DNA of 64,000 nt from Impatiens glandulifera (Eukaryota; Streptophyta; Magnoliopsida; Ericales; Balsaminaceae), in assembly GCF_907164915.1 (NCBI RefSeq), contig NC_061864.1:6097389-6161388 (forward strand). The letters are read 5' to 3'. Of this stretch, positions 1 to 13,491 are shown one piece after another (position 1 is the stretch's first letter; every line of letters starts with the position of its first letter). A program made the translations under genes and the position numbers. The notes under the pieces are model-generated. The model saw only the letters and a program-made list of their open reading frames with translations. It was not told where the DNA came from and made no database searches.

Positions 1-3000
1 AATACTTACAACAAAATAGTTGAATATTTTTTCTAATTATAATTAAAAGTTATATATCAAACCTAAATGATAAATCTTTAAAATATTATATATTAATAAT
101 TGATCAAATTAAATATAACAATAATATATATTATAATATGATATAATTTTTTTATTAAAATATTTTTTATTTAACTTTTTTAATATTTTTGAAATATTAT
201 TTTTATACAAAATTGTTATTTTATTTTTAAGTTTTTATATCTTAATTAAGTTATTATGATTTTATTATTAATATATAATATATATATAAATTTAATCATA
301 TAAAAATGATTATATTATTATTAGTTATTTTAATTATTATTAAAATTTTATTTTATTTTAAATAATTTTTTAATATTATTTAAATAATCAAAATAATTTA
401 TTTTAATAAATAAATTACAAAATTATTATTAATATAATTATAAAAACTATATATATAATATGATTATTATAATTAGGAGAACATAAGAAAGTGGATATTA
501 TATGAGATAGAAATTGAATCAGAATCATCCCAATTGAAAGAAGAATCCCAATTGAGAGATGAATTGATGATATAATAATATAATATATTATAATAATATA
601 ATATATTATAACATAGAAAAAAAAATAACAGGGTGACACAAATAAGGATTTGAAAAGAAAATTATTAAAAAAAATTAATACTTAATTTAAAAAATTAAAT
701 TATATTAAAACCGAACAGTAAAATCAAAACCAGTAAAATTGATACCAATATTAATCGGTTAACTGATTTAATCAAAACCAATTAGCTCGTTAACATATTA
801 ACCATGTTAACCGACCAGTTGAACACATACTTAAAACCTACAACCAAATATCTAGACATGCAAACCTACACTTTCGTTAAGAGAATAGTCCTATTATCAA
901 GCAATATGTAGTGCATAATATAATTAATAACTTTATTCAAATTATAAATTGTAATAATGTAATAATTGGTTACAATAATTTTAGCAAAAAAAATTATTTA
1001 ATATAAATAATATAAATATTATTGAGCATCATTTGAGTCAAATCGAATTTTAAAATAATTCGAATTCAAGTAAATTTTTCAATTTGATTTTCTTGAAGTT
1101 TTATTTTTTTTTATTATATATTGTATATTATTAGATGTTTTATTTTTTTTTTATTATCTATTATAATTTATTAAATATAAATAAATTTTGAATTTGAAAC
1201 TTTGTTTGAATTTGAATAATTTGAATTTAAAATTAATTTAACAATAAAAGTAAAAAAATTGAATTTATTTAGAATTGGAACCAAAATTAAATTTTAATCC
1301 GTTCATGATATGCAAATTTATTCAGAAACTTGAATAACCTAAAAATTGCAAACATCCTAGTTGATCTGAAATAAATAAAAAGATAAGTTAAAATGATTAA
1401 ATAAATCAAACACATTTCAAATAAGTAAAACATTAAAAAAAACTTTAGTCAAAATTAAAATAAATATACCTTTTAATAATTTGGACCTTAAAATACATAT
1501 TATAAGTTATCATATTCCTCTCTTTTTACCGTTTAACAAATAAATATTTTATTTTTTCAAAAAGTTTTACATTTATTTTTTATAGGATATATTTAGTTTT
1601 TTATTTTTCCATCATCAAATTAGCGTTGGTGATAAGTAATATTTCTTGAAGGGTGTGATATTATTTATCATGTCCAAATTTCCATTTCAAAATTTTGTAA
1701 TAAGTATAATCATCCTGGATTTTTTTTTTTGCTCACAGGAGTTATTATATTTAATATTTTTTATATGTAGACTTTTTTTTTATAAATATATATTTTTTAT
1801 TATAATTTACATCATATATGTAAATTTTGTTTAGAATTTGATATGATATTATTTATAATTTTTTCCCACAACAGTTCGTTGGCGGATACATCTACCCTCA
1901 TAATTAAGTAATTCAAATTAGTTTATCTTTAGATTCAACAGTTGTAATCATCAACAAATTGTTGATTGTCATCTCTATTCTATTTTAATTTTATTTAGAG
2001 TAACTCTCTATTCATTCTACTTTTATAATTTGTTTATTAAATTTGATATTTAAATTATTAATTGTTTGTATTATTTTGTAAGTATCATTTTATATTTTTT
2101 TATATAATATGTAACTCTCACCTTGATATAATCAAGAATAAAAAGTAAATATATTTACTAATACGAGAGCTTATTAAAAATATTTTTTCCTTATCATTAA
2201 AAAGTATTATAAATATACATTTGTGATACATTTTGTGTGGAATAAATCTAAAAAATTAAAAATTAAACATAAAATAAGAAAAAATAAAATAAAATAATTA
2301 CAAAATATTAAATAAGAATAAAAACAAAAATACAAACCCTTTCAAAATATATTAACCCTATTTATAAAACATATAAAAGAGTTGAGAAGAAACTAAAGTT
2401 GAATGAACAAATATTTGTTAATATATATATACCTAATTAAAATATATTTTCAAATATTATTTCATCTTTATAATTTTTTTAAGTAAATAAAAATAAAAAT
2501 TCAACCAAACCCTGCTACAAAACTGGTCAAACCAACCTGATAGTATTAAACTCTCATATTTTGAAGGAGAACAATTAATTATTCAACCGAACACATCTTT
2601 CTCGAAATTCAAATAGCATAGTAAAAATAATTTTCAGAATTAAAATGATATTTTTCCTGAATATAGGTTTTATTTTGTATTATTTTTTTTTGTGAGTTAT
2701 CAAATAAACTTGTACATAAATAAAAAAAATAAAAATACATCAAATCATATTATGAATGGAAGGATTTTTTTTTCTAATAAACTCTTATAAACAAAACAAC
2801 AAACCTTATAATAAAAAAATGACATAAATAAATAGAAAAATCTAAATCCTAGAATAGAATAAACAGTGAAGAAAGAAAAATATCAAAACAAACATATTAA
2901 AATAAAACTTGCATTGTTTCTTTAGATTTTTAACTAATTCAAAATCAATTTTTCAATCAACCACTTATCAACAATTACATCACTTATTTCATTAATTAAA

Positions 3001-3850
3001 ATATTGAATACCCTTTATTTTTAATTATTATTTTTTATTTTATTCATATATATTAATACATTTAAATCTTTTCATACAAAATAATCACCTTCTCAAAATC
3101 ATCACAAAATTATTACTTTTTTTTCCTCTCTATATCTTTTTCAAAAATTTAAATCCGAACAAGCCTAGATATATTCTTCCATTAACCTATATATGACATA
3201 TATGCTTTGAAGATAAGGTTTTATTTATTTATTGTTTCCACGCCTCCACTCCAGAGTCGTCATTTCGGTGAAGGCCTGATTCGTGTGAAGCGGTTGAAGT
3301 GATGGACTGACTCGGCCACTCTTTCTTCTCTCTAATCATTTATGAGATCTTTTTTTTATATAATTAAAAAATATATTATAATATTCTTCTACTTGTATAC
3401 AAAGACAAACTCACCCTCAAGCCTTTCATAAAATAAGAATGAAAAATATGTTTTCTTTAACAGCAAGCAAACATATACTATTACTTTAGATATATAGAAT
3501 GTATTGAATACAACAAACATTCTCCAAAAAATATAACTAACAAACAAACTGCCATTACTTCATTATATATCAGAGCGGTTGTACTTTTATTGCAATTGCT
3601 CAATACAACCCAGCTTTAGAGACTGAGAGAGATTATAATATTTTACTAGTATTATTATAATTCAATTTTTCAAAACATACCTTATTCACTTCCATATTTC
3701 TTCTAACCGTCCATGTATACTCTCTCTCTCTCACCTTTGACCACCATGGCTCGGTTGGAGGAGCACAACCCATTTCTCCGATTTGAAAAATTCAAAAAAT
3801 GGTCTAGAAAATCTTTTTGTTATTAGAAAGGATCACCCTTTAAATAATTA
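1..3850. other. AT-rich intergenic region, no gene seen
   Basis: This stretch is very AT-rich, with stop codons frequent in all frames. The few open frames are short, low-complexity and rich in Phe, Ile and Tyr. I saw no splice-consistent coding segments and no RNA gene. At about 700-830 there is a stretch rich in AACCG/CGGTTAAC words, and at about 1020-1330 one rich in GAATTC/GAATTTG words; both look like degraded dispersed repeats. A MITE copy near the right end is listed separately. Confidence 0.7.
2911..3166 (-). mobile_element. MITE family 2, copy 1 (reverse orientation)
   Basis: The reverse complement of this 256-bp segment matches two other places in the window (about 23311-23570 and 57843-58106). 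All three share the order: a TGATGATTTTGAGAA-like block, GGTAAAAAGACTTAAA, GGTATTGATATATATAAATAAAATAAAAAATAATAATTTAAA-type sequence, then ATGAGTAATGTGAT. The ends (GCATTGTTTC at the left, reverse complement AGGCTTGTTC at the right) form short imperfect inverted repeats. There is no coding capacity. Length, AT content and terminal inverted repeats suggest a non-autonomous DNA transposon. I saw no clear target duplication at this copy. Confidence 0.6.
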
Positions 3851-3870
3851 GTGTATTTTTTTTCTTTCTT

Positions 3871-3880
3871 TATAAATATA
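3871..3880 (+). promoter_or_regulatory. Candidate TATA box of the ATX-like gene
   Basis: TATAAATATA lies about 270 bp upstream of the chosen ATG at 4141, after a pyrimidine-rich stretch. It is the best TATA-like word in the proximal region, but AT-rich DNA gives many such words by chance. Confidence 0.35.
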
Positions 3881-4140
3881 TATATATATCATCTCCCAAC
3901 CCATGTAGTAGTATTCAGAGATCCTTATTTTAGAGAAAAGAAAGAGAAAGGAGTCACTTTCTTCCAAGCCCAGACTCCTTGGTTCTTGTTAAGCTCAATT
4001 TTCATTCCGGGTAATCATTTTTTTTTTATCTCCTACTTTCTCGCGGAGGCAGGCAGGCGGGTTTTACATCCAATTAGGGCTCCGAGAAGGTTTTTAATTG
4101 GCATTGGGATTTGGGATTGATATTTTACATAGAAAGAGAG

Positions 4141-7100
4141 ATGATAATAAAGCGTAACTTCAAATCGGTAATGCCAAGACTGAAGCGGTGCCGAGTTAGC
4201 GAGTCTGGTGGCGTTGAAGAAGACGAAGAATCGGATTATCGGAAGAAGAGAAAAGTTAATGGACATTATCCTCTGCATCTCCTTGGAGAAGTCGCCGCAG
4301 ACATAATTTCATTAAAAGACCAAACTCCTTCCTCGGTTAAGGAGGAACAGCGTAAACTGATTGGTAGCTTTAAAGTGATACGCGATACAGCTGTTACTGC
4401 GGAGGTGGTTTCACGTCCTGCATTGGTCAGGACTTCAAGAGGAAGAGTTCAGGTATTGCCGTCTAGGTTTAATGATTCAATTATCCATCATTGGAAAAAG
4501 GATAAGACCAAAGTTTGTGATAATAGAGAATTCAGTTTGAATCCTGAATTCGCTCATCATAAAAACAAATTAAACTTCAAGAACCTCAATATCCGAAGCA
4601 ACCAAAGAGAGGAATTAATGTCCCCTAGATCGAAGAAGAACTCTAGTTTACATTTAACTTCCCGTGGCTCTGTTAATTCATTCTGGGAGCAATGGGTTGA
4701 AACAGAGAGGTCGCACCCTATCAAACATGAACAACCTAGTCGATCATTACAGGACAGGGACATGGACAGCGAGAGGACAAGAGAACTATATGGTCCTGAA
4801 GATTTTGTTTCTGGTGATATAGTCTGGGCTATGTCTGGGAAGAATGATCCTGTTTGGCCAGCTATTGTTCTTGATTCAAAAACCCAAACTCCACGTCAGG
4901 TCTTAACCTTCCAGATTGACAAAACAGTATGTGTGATGTTTTTTGGATATTCAGGAAATGGAACGCAACGGGTAAATTTGTTTCTTCCAATTTAAGTATT
5001 GCCGCTATTCCTACTCTGTAACTAAGATAATTTAATGATAATAATGCCAGGATTATGCTTGGGTCAAAAGAGGAATGATATTCCCATTTCTTGATTATGT
5101 GGACAGGTACTTTTAATATATTTTTTTATTGTTGTTTGTCTTTGAAATCTGAACGTAACAACACGTTTCTTTATTCAGATTTCAGTGTCAAACTGAGTTG
5201 AATAATAACAAACCCAGTGACTTCCGGTATGCTATAGATGAGGCCTTTTTAGCAGAACAAGACTTTAATGAAATGTTGATGGTGGAGATTAATGCAGCAG
5301 CTGGGAACTTCGATTATCTAAATTCTCTAAGAGACAAGATCCATGAACCTAGTTCTTCGGGTCAGCATAAAGAACTTGAAACTCAGAAACATGTGAGTAT
5401 CTTTCTGATCTGCCTTGTTCCTCTTCTATTTGAATAAATGACTTACATACACCATAGACCAAAGCGGGTAGTTTATTAATGTTTTCATATGAACTTTGTA
5501 ATTTGTAACAAGTGCTTTGGTGTGCTATGAGAAGAAGGTCATTGGGTGGTCTTAAAGAGAATTTCTGTAGGTGGTTAATCAATTAACTTTTCACTAAAAA
5601 TCATATAAGCATGTGTTAACGACTTTACTGCAAGAAATGTTTTTCATGAATAGTTGGAAAATCACAATATTATCCAACACCATTAAATTGGTCAATTTGC
5701 TAAATATTTGACTTTGATTATATAGTAATAATTTATTCCATGCAAGGAATGTTATGATTTCAGCTTCAGAACACATTTATGCTCTTCTCTCTTTGCATCG
5801 CCTAAGGAAAAATTATTCTTCAGGAAACTCTTAAGAGAAAAGGGATGGAATCGTGTGATAGTTGTGGATCCAGTTTGTATGATAATAAACTTTCTTGTAA
5901 GGCGAAGGATTTATCCGCCGGAGGCCGACTGTGCGAGTCATGTGCAAGGGTTAGTTCTTATTTTGACCTCCAATTTTTTCGATTCATTAGACAAACTAGC
6001 GATTGTGGTGTTTACTTTTCTCCACTTGTTTGCAGTTGAAAAAATTAAAGCGTTCTTGTAGTGTATGTAAGAAGATTCGACATCATTCTGACAATACAAG
6101 CTGGGTGAGTTATTAGTCTCAAATGATGTTCTTGTTTTTTTCCTTTTTCTTTGAGAAAAAAGGTCGTTAAGATAACAGGTAACACAAAAATTGCTTCAAC
6201 CATAGAACTGGATCCAACAAGATACAACACAGATCTCAAATGCTACAATGAGATCCAAAATAATTACACTTCCTTAGAAAATTGTATTCTTATTATATAC
6301 AATATTTGTTAAGCTACATATATAACTTTATACAGCTCTATTTTTGTCTTACTTATTATATTCTCTTTCAGAGACAATTCTATAGACTATGTGATAAGAA
6401 TGTGTGCTCTCATGACTTAGGTGCGCTGCCATGGTTGTAAAGGTTTGTTACATGTTGCATGTGATAAAATTCATAGCAGCCTTGTGAAGGTATAATCATG
6501 AGTCTATTAGTGATATTTTTCTATGACTTTGTATATGTATGACTTATGGTTATTAACCTTATTTTTTAGGATCATGCTTCTTCTGATTACAATTGTCCCG
6601 AGTGCAGAGCAAGGTTCAATTTCGAGTTGTCAGAATCAGAAAATTTTCAGTCTAAAGTCAAGTGAGTCCTTTTAACTTAAGGCCTGCTTATAGCATCTGT
6701 ACATTTTTATACCGAATTTTACATTTCAGATTTCTTTATAACTCTTAATACATTTGCAGAAACAATAAGAAAGATCTGCCTGACAAGGTTACTGTCATAT
6801 GCTCTGCGGTGGAAGGCATATATTTTCCGAGTCTTCACTTGTAAGTGCGGGTGATCTGTTATTATTAGATATAGAAGTGTATTAGATATATAAAACTTAT
6901 CATTCTGTTGTTTCTAGACTGTTTAACTTTGACCTATTATAATCACAAGTATAGAATATGCCTATTAAGCCTGGGCTCACACTTTCATTGATACTTGGAA
7001 CTATTTCCATAAATTATGAGCCCTTGCTATTTGTTACTATTTGTGAGTGAACATATATGTGGGTTATTAAGTTGTATATTCCTGATTAATTGTAATAATA

Positions 7101-10100
7101 AAATTCTCAAGACTCATGCATATTCCTTACTGAAGATCTCGTGACTTTATTTTTTTCCTTTTTCTCTTTGACTCATATTTTTTTCCTTTTCCTATCATGG
7201 TAGGGTTGTGTGCAAATGTGGGTTATGTAGCTCAGAAAAGCAGAGTCTTAGTGATTGGGAACGACATACTGGATCCAAAGCAAAAAGTTGGAAAACTAGT
7301 GTGCGAGTGAAAGGTTCCATGCTATCACTGGAGCAATGGGTTTGTATTTCCTCCATTCTAGTCCTTTTCCCAAGTTATCAACTAATATGCATGTATAATT
7401 CTATCTAAACATGGTTCTTCTTACTGACCTTTTCAAGTTGCAGTATTTTTCAAGCAAATCAGTTTGTTACTAGAATTTGTCTACCATCTTGACATGATAT
7501 TTTTTTTTGTTTCTCATGCTATCCATGACATAATATTTTAGAGGCCTATCTTTTGGCTCAATTGATGGATGAATATTTGACTGGCCGAGTACAAGATCTG
7601 ACATATATCTCACCATCTTCCTTCAATCTGCAGATGCTGCAGATGGCAGAGTTTCATTCACGGAGTCTTGTTTCAGTGAAAACTCAGAAACGTCCTTCAG
7701 TAAAGATTCGAAAGCAGAAGCTGCTTACGTATTTACAGGGTATGCTTAGCAGTTGGGGCATCAAAGACTATTTTAATTGACTGAAATAGTTTAAGTAACA
7801 CAGTTATACTTTACAGAGAAATATGAACCTGTTTACGTGAAGTGGACAACAGAGCGATGTGCTGTCTGTAGATGGGTTGAAGATTGGGAGTACAACAAAA
7901 TTATTATATGTACAAGGTTGGTCTTTGATGTCATATTCTCTAAATGAATTCTTGCATAATTGTTTAAATTCACTACTAGATTCCTTACTATTATGGTCGA
8001 ATTAATTTCCATATAAAATAGTTAGCCTTGTTACTAGTATTTGACAACTCCCTAGTTAAGAAATGTTTATTTTTTTAGTACATGGTTTGGATTTACCAAT
8101 GTTTTGAAAAAAGCTTACATTTACACCACTTATCTAACATCTATTGGATGTGTACATACAGTGTAATGAAAATATCGTTACAAAATTTTCTCAAAAAAAA
8201 AAGATTGTTTGAGGAGTTGTTTTATTTGATATAAATCAGTCACTGAATGAATCATCACCATTGGTATTCCTTGTTAGATGCCAAATAGCTGTGCATCAAG
8301 AATGCTATGGAGCGAGGCATGTAAAGGATTTCACTTCATGGGTTTGCCGTGCGTGTGAGACACCAGATATTAAGCGCGAGTGTTGCCTCTGTCCTGTGAA
8401 AGGTAGAATTCTTTTCAGTGGAATTTCATTGTGGATTTATTTATCTTACTATTATGGTTAAATTTCAAAATGCTAAAGGAGGGATAATGTACTTCACCTA
8501 TTGAATACATATTATATAAAATTATGCCATTATATCTCAGATACAGTGTCACTGATTTGAACCCAAAATTTAGTATAGTTGTTCGAAACAAACTCTCAAG
8601 TGAGACTTGCCTATAACATATATATACACACATTATCATTGCTTCAAATATCACTTACATCATGTCTGTCTGTGTATATTATCCCACGTCTATTGTTATC
8701 TGATAACTAAATGATTGTATCAATCTACATTGTCCTTCACTGTTTTGCCACATATTGCCAAAAATACTAATAAGATTTTGTTGGATCATTAGCATTTTTC
8801 ATATCGTATTGCCACTTAACTACTAAGATTATGCTTGTGCGATGCACAAATAATTTATAGTTTCTGCATAAATATTTTAGGTTGATCACTAACAAAATTC
8901 TCAACATTATACATGATTCACGTATACGTGTGAGAAGTAATTTAAACATTGTATCTGCTTTGGGTCACTTGACGATTAGTTCAATAAAACCTTTTTTGGA
9001 TTTAACATCTGTATTATGACTTTATCTTGATCTATGTATCTAAATATATTTCTATCTTATTAAGTCATCTTTTTCTGCTTTTAGGAGGTGCTATGAAACC
9101 TACTGATGTTGGATCATTGTGGGTTCATGTTACTTGTGCTTGGTTTCGCCCTGAAGTTGCTTTTTCCAATGATGAAAAGATGGAGCCTGCTGTTGGAATT
9201 TTAGGAATTCCATCAAATTTCTTTGTAAAGGTAGTCATGAGCTAATATATTCTGTTATTATCCTTAGAAATGGAAGTCAGTCTACTATGTTTATTTGTCA
9301 TCTAGTTGGATTTTAGATGGTTCCTTTTTGTTGATTTGGTTTTGCGGATATAAACAAATACTTTTCATACTTTGCTTCAGATCTGTGTGGTTTGTAGACA
9401 AATTCATGGTGCCTGCACACAGTGTTTTAAGTGTTCCACTTATTTCCATGCCGTGTGTGCATCAAGAGCTGGATACTGTATGGAGGTGAGTCAAATCTAG
9501 TGGTTTAAATTTGTTTTCAATCTAAAATTTTCAGACTTCTATATTTAGCTGTGATATGTTGTAGAGGAATGCTTTACATATTCATGGAGCTTTTATTTTT
9601 ATGCTTTTCTTCTATAGATTAAGGTACCTCTATAGATTATTGTCATTGAAATCATATTATTTATTGCTTAAGGATCTTTCTCGTAAAATGATTATTTTTA
9701 ATTTTTGATATTTTCAGTTTCTTAGAGGTGTTGCATAAATGTATACAAGATAGATTATAGCTTTTTTTATATATGTAGGCTATTTGATGTAGTGACTCTG
9801 TCCCTATTTGGAAAAAGTTGTTTCCATTTCTGAAAATTCATACTAAGGCTATAATATGTAAACATCATTTGTAAACGTTTCTCAAATTCAAATTAAACAG
9901 TCACATACATATGAATCCATTGTACCACACCTATTATTAACTGTTTCCAAATGGGCTTAATATTAGAGAACCGCTGACCATGACAATGAGTTTGGCATTA
10001 GGGTTGTTTGACATTTTCTTAGCCCTGTTCTATCATTCTTTTGCACAGTTCAAAAAATTTACTCAAATGGAGAATGTTCTGTTTTATGAAGATTTGATTG

Positions 10101-11967
10101 TTACTTGTTGCATAGTTACCCTTGCTTTATATAGATTGAGAAAATACATTAGTTATTTTGGCATTCTGTAAAACAAAATTTTATTCTATGTTCTTTGTTC
10201 ATCTTCCTGTTCTTTTCTTATTCTTATATTTCCTGTTATTTTTGTAGCTGCACTGCTTGGAAAAAAATGGAAAGCAAGTTACAAAAATGATTTCTTATTG
10301 TGCTTATCACAGGTAAAACGATTTTCCTTGTTTTAGTTGAAAGGAAGAAATTTAACGGCACTTTTTTACTATTACCCTTTTTTCATTATAGGGCTCCAAA
10401 TCCAGACAATGTTCTGATTGTGCAGACTCCGCTAGGGGTTTTCTCCACCAAAAATCTTATCCATGATCAGAAACGAACTGGTTCACGGTTGATTTCCAAT
10501 AGGTTGAAACTTCAAGAGGCTCCTCCTACAACTGTGGAGATCACCGAGTTTGATCCATTTTCTGCAGTGAGATGTCGTATTTCTAAAAGAATGAACAACA
10601 AGGTATTTGATAATTGCAGAAATATACTTACAACTGTACCGAAGATAATATATTTATTTTTGTGAAAAACAATGCATATTTCGTCTTTTTGTTTATTTAA
10701 TACATAGTCTTGAGAACTTGACAGCCTTTGATGAATCTTATGGAGCATTAAGCTCCTGTTGAGAATCTGTAATTAGCTCCCTATGATGAATTCTTCAACA
10801 CTGATTTGATATTTCATTTTCATTTTTTGGTAGAAGACAGGTGAAGAGGCTATTATTCACCGAATAAAGAGACCTTGTCATCACTCTGTAAATGTGATGC
10901 TGAGATTGAACAGTTTCATAGTAATTTCTTGTCTCCTGATGCTCTTCTTGAGTTAGTTTTCAGCATAAATAACAATTATAGCTGATAATATACTTTAATG
11001 TTTGGTCAGAAAATTGAAGAACCCAAAGCCTTTTCCACTTTCAGGGAACGGTTGCAGAACTTGCAAGTAATTTCTTCCTTACATATATTACCATGTAGTT
11101 TTCTAAATTAACTATTACTTTGTACCATTTTGGGAATTCAGAAAAATGAAAATGATCGAGTGTGCTTTGGGAAGTCAGGAATACATGGATGGGGTCTATT
11201 TGCTCGTAGGAATATTCAAGAAGGAGAAATGGTATTTCTATTTAGTTGCACATTTCCATTGATCTTGGAAGCTTATCTATGACCCTGAATTGCTGTGGCA
11301 GGTTATTGAATATCGTGGTGAACAGGTTAGACGCAGTGTTGCTGATCTGAGAGAGGCACGCTACCGTTTGGAAGGCAAAGATTGCTATGTAAGTTTTTTT
11401 GCATGGTTATTTATTACTAAAACATTCGAACCCTCTTAGAATTATCATATCCCAAACTTGTAGCTATTCAAGATAAGTGAAGAAGTTGTGGTGGATGCTA
11501 CAGATAAAGGGAATATTGCACGTCTGATCAACCATTCTGTAAGTTTTCCTGCCAAAATCTGACTAGTCATTCTTATGTGTTTATATGCAAATGATTCTTA
11601 TGAATATTTCTTTCTTTGTTGGGCAGTGTGTACCGAACTGTTATGCTAGGATTATGAGTGTAGGTCAAGACGAGAGCAGGATTGTTCTGATTGCAAAGAT
11701 TCATGTGTTTGCCGGTGATGAACTGACGTACGTACATACATTACCTATTTACCCCTCTTTCAGATTTCTATCCAAATAGGCAATTGCATTCATATCCTTA
11801 ATAGTTGGTTCTTAATATGCTAATTGTATTTAAGTGACTACATTTATGTTCTGACATGTGTTTGCGGTTTTGTTAGGTACGACTACTTATTTGATCCAGA
11901 TGAGTGTGATGAATTCAAAGTTGCTTGCTTGTGTAAGAATGCAAACTGCAGGAAGTTCATGAACTAG
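4141..11967 (+). CDS. ATX4: Histone H3K4 methyltransferase, ATX3/4/5 group (PWWP-PHD-ePHD-SET)
   Basis: Nuclear SET-domain methyltransferase of the trithorax-like ATX3/4/5 group, expected to methylate histone H3 lysine 4. I read 23 coding exons: 4141-4971, 5051-5106, 5179-5392, 5824-5949, 6036-6104, 6421-6489, 6570-6661, 6760-6840, 7204-7339, 7544-7739, 7817-7916, 8278-8402, 9085-9230, 9381-9485, 10249-10312, 10392-10602, 10834-10920, 11010-11066, 11142-11231, 11302-11388, 11464-11538, 11627-11727, 11877-11967, all GT-AG. The start MIIKRN is typical of the group. The PWWP begins near residue 220 ([10 protein letters not shown]). A first PHD-like Cys/His region spans exons 4-7, a second PHD starts near residue 633 (ERCAVCRW) and an extended PHD follows. 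SET lies at about 922-1045 with NHSC split across exons 21/22, and post-SET is CLCKNANC. No FYRN/FYRC region was seen, which argues against ATX1/2. Length is about 1069 aa if the frame is intact. Exon 10249-10312 is one base short of the conserved frame (see findings). The symbol marks the group; I cannot separate ATX3, ATX4 and ATX5. Confidence 0.88.
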
Positions 11968-12880
11968 TTATATACCCGATTGGGAGAGAGCTGTAACAAT
12001 TTTTTTCTCCGCAAGGAGCACTAACCACCGACCAAACTAAATGGACCTCACAAGCCTTAACCCGATTTTGTTCTTTTTGAGTTTAGGTTCAAATGCAGAT
12101 TTTCCTTTTTGTTACAATTTCTGTTGGATAACTATTAAACTATTGGTTAGATATGGGCACTTCTTTTGGATCTTCTGTACATAAACCTTCATGTTTTTTT
12201 TCTTAATCTTTCTTCTTGCTGTTTTAACTTGATGTTATTTTAGCCATGTGTTAATGTGTTATATATTATTTATGTAAAAATGTCTTTTTAAAACTATTTA
12301 TTTATTCACATAGTAAACATTAATATTAATTTTTACAAATAAAATTTATAGTTTATAGTTGTTATAATTAACTCTTTGGATGAATGTTTTCATCTGTTAT
12401 TTATTTATTTATATCCGCTTACAGATGACTGACTGTTATCTAGATACACTCAACAAAGTCAGACAAAGCTTTCCATTGGATATAGACGTCATTAGGGCTA
12501 TATTCACCCATCTCTTTTATTTTAAGAATTAGCTTCATATTTTCAGTTCAGTAATTTTAAGATTTTAAAAAAGTGATATTTTATTATAATTAACATTCTC
12601 ATAATTATTAAATTAAAAATAAATTTATTTTATTTCTATTTAATATAAAAAAAATAAGATATTTTTTTATTAAATAATGTTTTATAGGAAAATAGATTAT
12701 TTGTTTATTTTTGTAACTTTCTATTCATTTATTTTATATATTTTGCCGGGAAGCGGTAGATATTTGGGGGGGCTAGTTGGGCGCAGGCAGAAGGGATATA
12801 GACATGCGAAAGACTCGTGTTGCAACGATGTTAGCGTGTTCTTCCACGCATCTCTCACGCTCAACCTTCCTTCCACGCAT
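11968..12880. other. ATX 3' flank and PAP14 upstream region
   Basis: The first few hundred bases are T-rich and probably hold the 3' UTR and poly(A) site of the ATX-like gene. The rest is AT-rich, with a GC-richer patch at about 12740-12880 that probably belongs to the promoter of the next gene. No additional coding segment is seen. Confidence 0.5.
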
Positions 12881-12883
12881 CTC

Positions 12884-12895
12884 TCTATATATATA
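12884..12895 (+). promoter_or_regulatory. Candidate TATA box of the PAP14-like gene
   Basis: TATATATATACA follows a CTCTC stretch and lies about 80 bp before a good splice donor (CATTAG|GTAAG at 12966/12967). That position fits a core promoter feeding a 5' UTR with an intron. Confidence 0.45.
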
Positions 12896-12966
12896 CATAC
12901 AGATTACGACTATCTTTACGATTGATTGCGGATCTTCTACTTCAACGTAAATTGACTTCTCATTAG

Positions 12967-13487
12967 GTAAGCTACTCTTTCGACTCGATTCTTATTGTGT
13001 CTTCCGTTCAAATTCAGGTCTCATGCGGTATTGCGATCTTCCGTCCTGCTGTTTTCTTCGTCAAATGAGGGAATAACGTTCGTACTTGTGCATTTTGAAT
13101 TTTGCTTTGTGGTTGTTTTTTAATTGTTTCTATTAGTTTGATACGAAGTTTTAGTTACCTGTTCCGTTGGATTCAGGTAGTTTATTGACTGATTAAGCTT
13201 CTTTACGATTCCTTGAAATTGAACTTAGTTCCACTTCCATGTATATATTTAACAAGGAAACGCTTACTCTGTTACTGTTATATGATGCATCATTATTGTT
13301 GTTTATCTATTTCAGTAATCATGGAAAAGGAGAGAGGGAATTAAGACATAATATATATATTCTACCCAACAGATCTAGATTGAATCATTGTAAGTTCAAT
13401 TTGTCTTCATCTTGCTGTTTTTTTTTTAAATTTGTCTTTGGAATTTTAAAATCTAATTCTCACTCTGTTTTTATGTTTGTCTTACAG
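12967..13487 (+). other. Predicted 5' UTR intron of the PAP14-like gene
   Basis: The donor GTAAGC at 12967 and the acceptor TTACAG ending at 13487 bracket a T-rich 521-bp segment. The acceptor lies four bases before the start codon at 13492. No upstream coding exon was recognised, so I infer that the intron lies in the leader. Confidence 0.5.
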
Positions 13488-13491
13488 AATA

